Assembly (NCBI RefSeq): GCF_024746835.1
Contig: NZ_CP080531.1
Location: 1,674,001 to 1,738,000, forward strand
DNA length: 64,000 nt
Source of the DNA: Mesorhizobium sp. AR02
Lineage (GTDB): Bacteria; Pseudomonadota; Alphaproteobacteria; Rhizobiales; Rhizobiaceae
Direction: 5' to 3'
Part shown: piece by piece, positions 61,684 to 64,000 of the stretch
How positions within the stretch are numbered: the stretch's first letter is position 1
Layout: each line of letters opens with the position of its first letter
Made by a program: the position numbers and the translations under genes
The notes under the pieces: model-generated
The model's database searches: none
What the model saw: the letters and a program-made list of their open reading frames with translations, nothing else
Told to the model about the DNA's origin: nothing

Positions 61684-62326
61684 TTTCTTGACCCACCCCA
61701 CCCCCGTGGGCGACGTTGCCGACGATCGCCTGGCCGCCCTTCTCGACGGTGACGCGCTCCACAATGACCCGCTGCTCGCCCTTGCTGCGATAGCGCTTCA
61801 GCGCCTCCACCTGGGCCGCAAAGGTACGCGCAAGCTTGTTGAAGGTCTTCTCGGCACTGTCCTGCTGCGGAATGGTGTCGACGTTCGCGAGCCGCCTCGC
61901 AAAGGTCATCGTAGCTATGTGCACTGCGGCCATCTGAGCGGCCAACATCGCCTCAACCTGGTCCTGGGGGGCGATGCCGCCAACGATTGCAAGGGCGAAG
62001 TTGGTGCCGGATTCGTCCACTACCTGACCTTGGCTGCCGATGTTGACCAGTTGCCCGATCATGCCTTTTGCGAAATCGTCACTGGTGGTTCCCATTGCCT
62101 CCATCAGCAGGGCACAGCCGACACTGTGGTCAGTATGGTCGTTTGTTATCTGGATGCCGGAAACCTTGATCCGAGGTACGACAGGCGCCTTTTTGCGACG
62201 AGCATAGTGCTTGGCTAGTGTCGCCTCTTCGCGCTCGGCCTTCTCAGGCGAGATAGCCGGCACAAATTTTCCGGCATCATGCAGCGGCGGAGCGTCAGGC
62301 TGTTTCTTAATCGGTACGACAGTCAA
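61673..62326 (-). CDS. Hypothetical phage-cluster protein
   Basis: 217 residues from a TTG preceded by AGGAGAG at 7 nt. It is Ala-rich and helical (VEAMLAAQMAAVHIATMTFA), with a Lys/Arg-rich middle and a C-terminal KGGQAIVGNVAHGGGVG. It resembles conserved proteins found beside the HGG and small-terminase-like genes. The function is unknown. The frame continues upstream of 62326 without protein-like sequence. Confidence 0.7.
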   Translation of the reverse strand: MTVVPIKKQPDAPPLHDAGKFVPAISPEKAEREEATLAKHYARRKKAPVVPRIKVSGIQITNDHTDHSVGCALLMEAMGTTSDDFAKGMIGQLVNIGSQGQVVDESGTNFALAIVGGIAPQDQVEAMLAAQMAAVHIATMTFARRLANVDTIPQQDSAEKTFNKLARTFAAQVEALKRYRSKGEQRVIVERVTVEKGGQAIVGNVAHGGGVGQENDR

Positions 62327-62375
62327 AGGCGTCTCTCCTGGTGAGGTCCAATCAATATCTGAACGTGAGGATGCG

Positions 62376-62849
62376 TCACTTCCCACTCGGGATGCCTCTT
62401 GTGGCTCCGTCCACGGCTGCGAGCAGGCTGGCAATTGAAGTTTCAACCGTACCTGACAGCTCGGTCATTACCCTGTTGCCGTATTTCTTCGGCCGCATGC
62501 GCTCCGCGATCCATTTGCGAGTATCGACACGCAGGCGCGACCGCTGGATATGCTCGCTGTTGACCTGCTGGTAGGTCGATCCGTCCGCATTTTCCTTGGT
62601 GCTGAAATCGTTGCTACCATCGTCGGCGATATCCACCATGTCATCGACGTGAATATCGGCCTGGATCTCACGCGCACGCGTGTACTGGTCACAAAATTCG
62701 GAGCGATCTGGATCAAGTAGCCAGCGCAGCACGGTTGTCTTCGAGGGCATGTCATCCGTAAGGCAGATCGAACGAAGGCTTTTACCATCCGCCAACCTTT
62801 CGCAGATTGCGGACGCCACCTGTTCAGTGAATTCACTTGGTCTGGCCAT
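62376..62849 (-). CDS. Terminase small subunit-like protein
   Basis: 157 residues. The N-terminus (EFTEQVASAICERLADGKSL; TVLRWLLDPDRSEFCDQY) has a helix-turn-helix like that of phage small terminases. It would bind packaging DNA and guide the large terminase, but no large terminase, portal or head gene is in the window. The start at 62849 overlaps the preceding gene by 17 nt. Confidence 0.72.
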   Translation of the reverse strand: MARPSEFTEQVASAICERLADGKSLRSICLTDDMPSKTTVLRWLLDPDRSEFCDQYTRAREIQADIHVDDMVDIADDGSNDFSTKENADGSTYQQVNSEHIQRSRLRVDTRKWIAERMRPKKYGNRVMTELSGTVETSIASLLAAVDGATRGIPSGK

Positions 62850-63153
62850 TGGTCGTCTCATCGCTGTTTGACGGTTTATAGAAACTCGCCGTCTCGACTC
62901 TTCCAAAGACTGACGGCATCATCCTTTTAGTTTCTCGAAAGGAACCGAAATGGCCGACACTCCCGATGCACCTATCCCAACCTTCCATAACCCTGGCACA
63001 GCTCCAGTCCGTGTCGTCGGTTTCTTCCTCACCCGTATGAGCACAAAGATAGATTTCCTCATCAGTGCTCAAGTCCTCCACGGCGATGAAACCTGTAGCG
63101 AGCAAGCCGGCCCGTAGTGCCTCGATGATTTCAGTGCGCGTCATGCGGATCAT
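62833..63153 (-). CDS. Small hypothetical protein at the head of the phage-like cluster
   Basis: 106 residues, acidic (EEETDDTDWSCARVMEGWDR). GGGACGA precedes the ATG at 63153; an ATG at 63144 is an alternative. No family is recognised. It overlaps the next gene by 17 nt and is probably the first gene of the transcription unit. Confidence 0.55.
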   Translation of the reverse strand: MIRMTRTEIIEALRAGLLATGFIAVEDLSTDEEIYLCAHTGEEETDDTDWSCARVMEGWDRCIGSVGHFGSFRETKRMMPSVFGRVETASFYKPSNSDETTNGQTK

Positions 63154-63245
63154 TCGTCCCGTTCAGGCGGCCGGTGTAATTACGGGCACCCTATACGAAA
63201 ACAGCTTGTCGCGCAAATTTAGCTAATCATTTCAATGGCTTGTCC

Positions 63246-63290
63246 TAGTGTATCCCTAGGTGCCCCGGTGTATCCCCGGGTATCCATTTT
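63246..63290. repeat. Short direct repeats in the non-coding gap before the last plus-strand gene
   Basis: GTGTATCCCTAGG, GTGTATCCCCGGG and a partial GGTATCC occur in series with TGCCCCGG between them. The region 63154-63478 holds no gene apart from this. It could be a protein-binding array such as an arm site, but no integrase is visible. Confidence 0.5.
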
Positions 63291-63478
63291 GGACGGCAGC
63301 CTTGAGTGCATGGGGTCAAAAAAGCACAATAATTCCTCAAATTCCGCGCAATCAAAACCGATTTTCTACAGGACACGGCAAAGATGGCGTACACGTCTCG
63401 CCATCAGCTCGTAATATTGACATGTTTTAGAATCTACTGTCGGCCGGAAGGGCAAAAATAGTAGGGAAGGATAATTTC

Positions 63479-63754
63479 ATGAACTTCAAAACTGCCTGTT
63501 TCGGCGCACTTGCTTTCACCATTGTCGGCGGCGCGGCGCTAGCCGGCGCGCTGGACGAACCCAAGATGATGGCGCCGTTCTTCACCGACGCGAGCATGAA
63601 GACGATGAAGTCGGACGCCGATATGAAAAAGGCCTGGGCGGGACTGGCCAAGGCTGATCAGGATAAGATGATGAAGGAATGCAACGATGCGGCGATGAGC
63701 AAGCCGCATGCGCAATTCTGCGTGAAATTGAAGGCCCTCGGCGGCTCGAAGTAA
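63479..63754 (+). CDS. Small periplasmic hypothetical protein, Lys/Met-rich
   Basis: 91 residues: signal peptide (ACFGALAFTIVGGAALAGA), then a charged helical domain with many Lys, Asp and Met (DASMKTMKSDADMKKAWAGL) and two Cys. AAGGATAATTTC precedes the ATG. No family is recognised. A hairpin terminator follows. Confidence 0.72.
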   Translation: MNFKTACFGALAFTIVGGAALAGALDEPKMMAPFFTDASMKTMKSDADMKKAWAGLAKADQDKMMKECNDAAMSKPHAQFCVKLKALGGSK

Positions 63755-63772
63755 CCTCAGCTGCATAGACCG

Positions 63773-63795
63773 GTGGCGGGACACGTGCCCGCCAC
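63773..63795 (+). terminator. Hairpin after the small periplasmic gene
   Basis: GTGGCGGG (63773-63780) is the inverted copy of CCCGCCAC (63788-63795), around ACACGTG. A T-rich stretch (ATTATTTTAGG) follows soon after. Confidence 0.7.
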
Positions 63796-63820
63796 CCCAT
63801 TATTTTAGGCGCAAGCCTAG

Positions 63821-64000
63821 TTAAGCGTCTATTTCGCCAGCTTTCCCTGTGTTCCCACTGAGAACCCCTAGGCCTTTGAACAGGCGTTCAATCAAATCGC
63901 CCAAGGTCGAAGCCTCGTCGGCGTCGAGGAAGATCGAGACGCTGCTCTCGTGTTGTGTGTCATGGAAATCTATTGAGAGACCCTTTCTGGAGGGTTGGCC
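63821..64000 (-). CDS. C-terminal end of a hypothetical protein, cut by the window edge
   Basis: On the minus strand the frame is open from the window end to a TAA at 63821, 59 residues. It contains SIFLDADEASTLGDLIERLF and ends NTGKAGEIDA. The composition is protein-like but no family is recognised, and the start lies outside the window. Confidence 0.6.
   Translation of the reverse strand, partial: GQPSRKGLSIDFHDTQHESSVSIFLDADEASTLGDLIERLFKGLGVLSGNTGKAGEIDA

Noticed and set aside
42395-63478. CRISPR array or restriction-modification system in the accessory region
   Set aside because: I found no regularly spaced repeats and no methylase, nuclease or cas genes other than the NYN protein.

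Overview
The window looks like chromosome of an alphaproteobacterium of the Rhizobiales, most likely Mesorhizobium or a close relative. The GC content is high. A perfect Irr-type iron control element (ICE) is present, the core genes (dnaX, pheA, kdsB, the CycM-like cytochrome, yej genes) have rhizobial character, and two tandem DUF768 proteins belong to a family I know mainly from Mesorhizobium. The identification rests on recognised protein and motif style, not on a database search.

Positions 1-42394 are ordinary, compact core chromosome. In order it holds: an iron-storage cluster (imelysin, bfd, bfr) behind a perfect ICE; a ferredoxin-reductase-like flavoprotein; a parD antitoxin next to a 5'-deleted parE; gabT; an RND efflux operon with two lipoprotein adaptors and one pump; a five-gene peptide/nickel-type ABC importer; a lytic transglycosylase; recR, a SleB-type cell-wall hydrolase, ybaB and dnaX; the SRP RNA; a HIT protein, nudC, a Dabb protein, pheA and kdsB; a membrane-anchored cytochrome c with a clear terminator; a yejA-yejA2-yejB-yejE-yejF peptide importer; a GhrA-type reductase; a methyltransferase; and a ligase-associated exonuclease plus ATP-dependent DNA ligase pair. 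Three kinds of palindromic intergenic repeat lie between core genes.

A tRNA-Thr(CGT) gene ends at 42394. From there to about 63.4 kb the character changes: small hypothetical genes, long non-coding gaps, gene remnants and horizontally mobile gene types. No integrase and no clear second att site are visible, so this is an accessory region beside a tRNA rather than a proven element. It contains RidA, a TadG-like pilin-assembly protein, a stand-alone LigD-type ligase with a DUF768 pair, a 1.41 kb segment bounded by perfect 22-bp inverted repeats and carrying a truncated P63C-like gene and a NYN-domain nuclease, an XRE regulator module with a nested operator, a group of small hypothetical genes, envelope proteins, a glycosyltransferase, and a phage-like cluster (terminase-small-like and HGG-motif proteins) in which one gene is frameshifted.

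The most interesting observation is a pair of tiny genes (45207-45296 + and 48682-48777 -). They encode 29- and 31-residue peptides with the YxxP(x)L leader typical of RRE-recognised RiPP precursors. Both have a G-rich ribosome binding site and a TTGACA-17 nt promoter candidate. Each lies within about 350 bp of one of two paralogous proteins that share an exactly spaced HExxE...HxxHxH pattern. No known RiPP maturation enzyme is in the window. Whether these parts form a system is an inference that genome-neighbourhood comparison could test.
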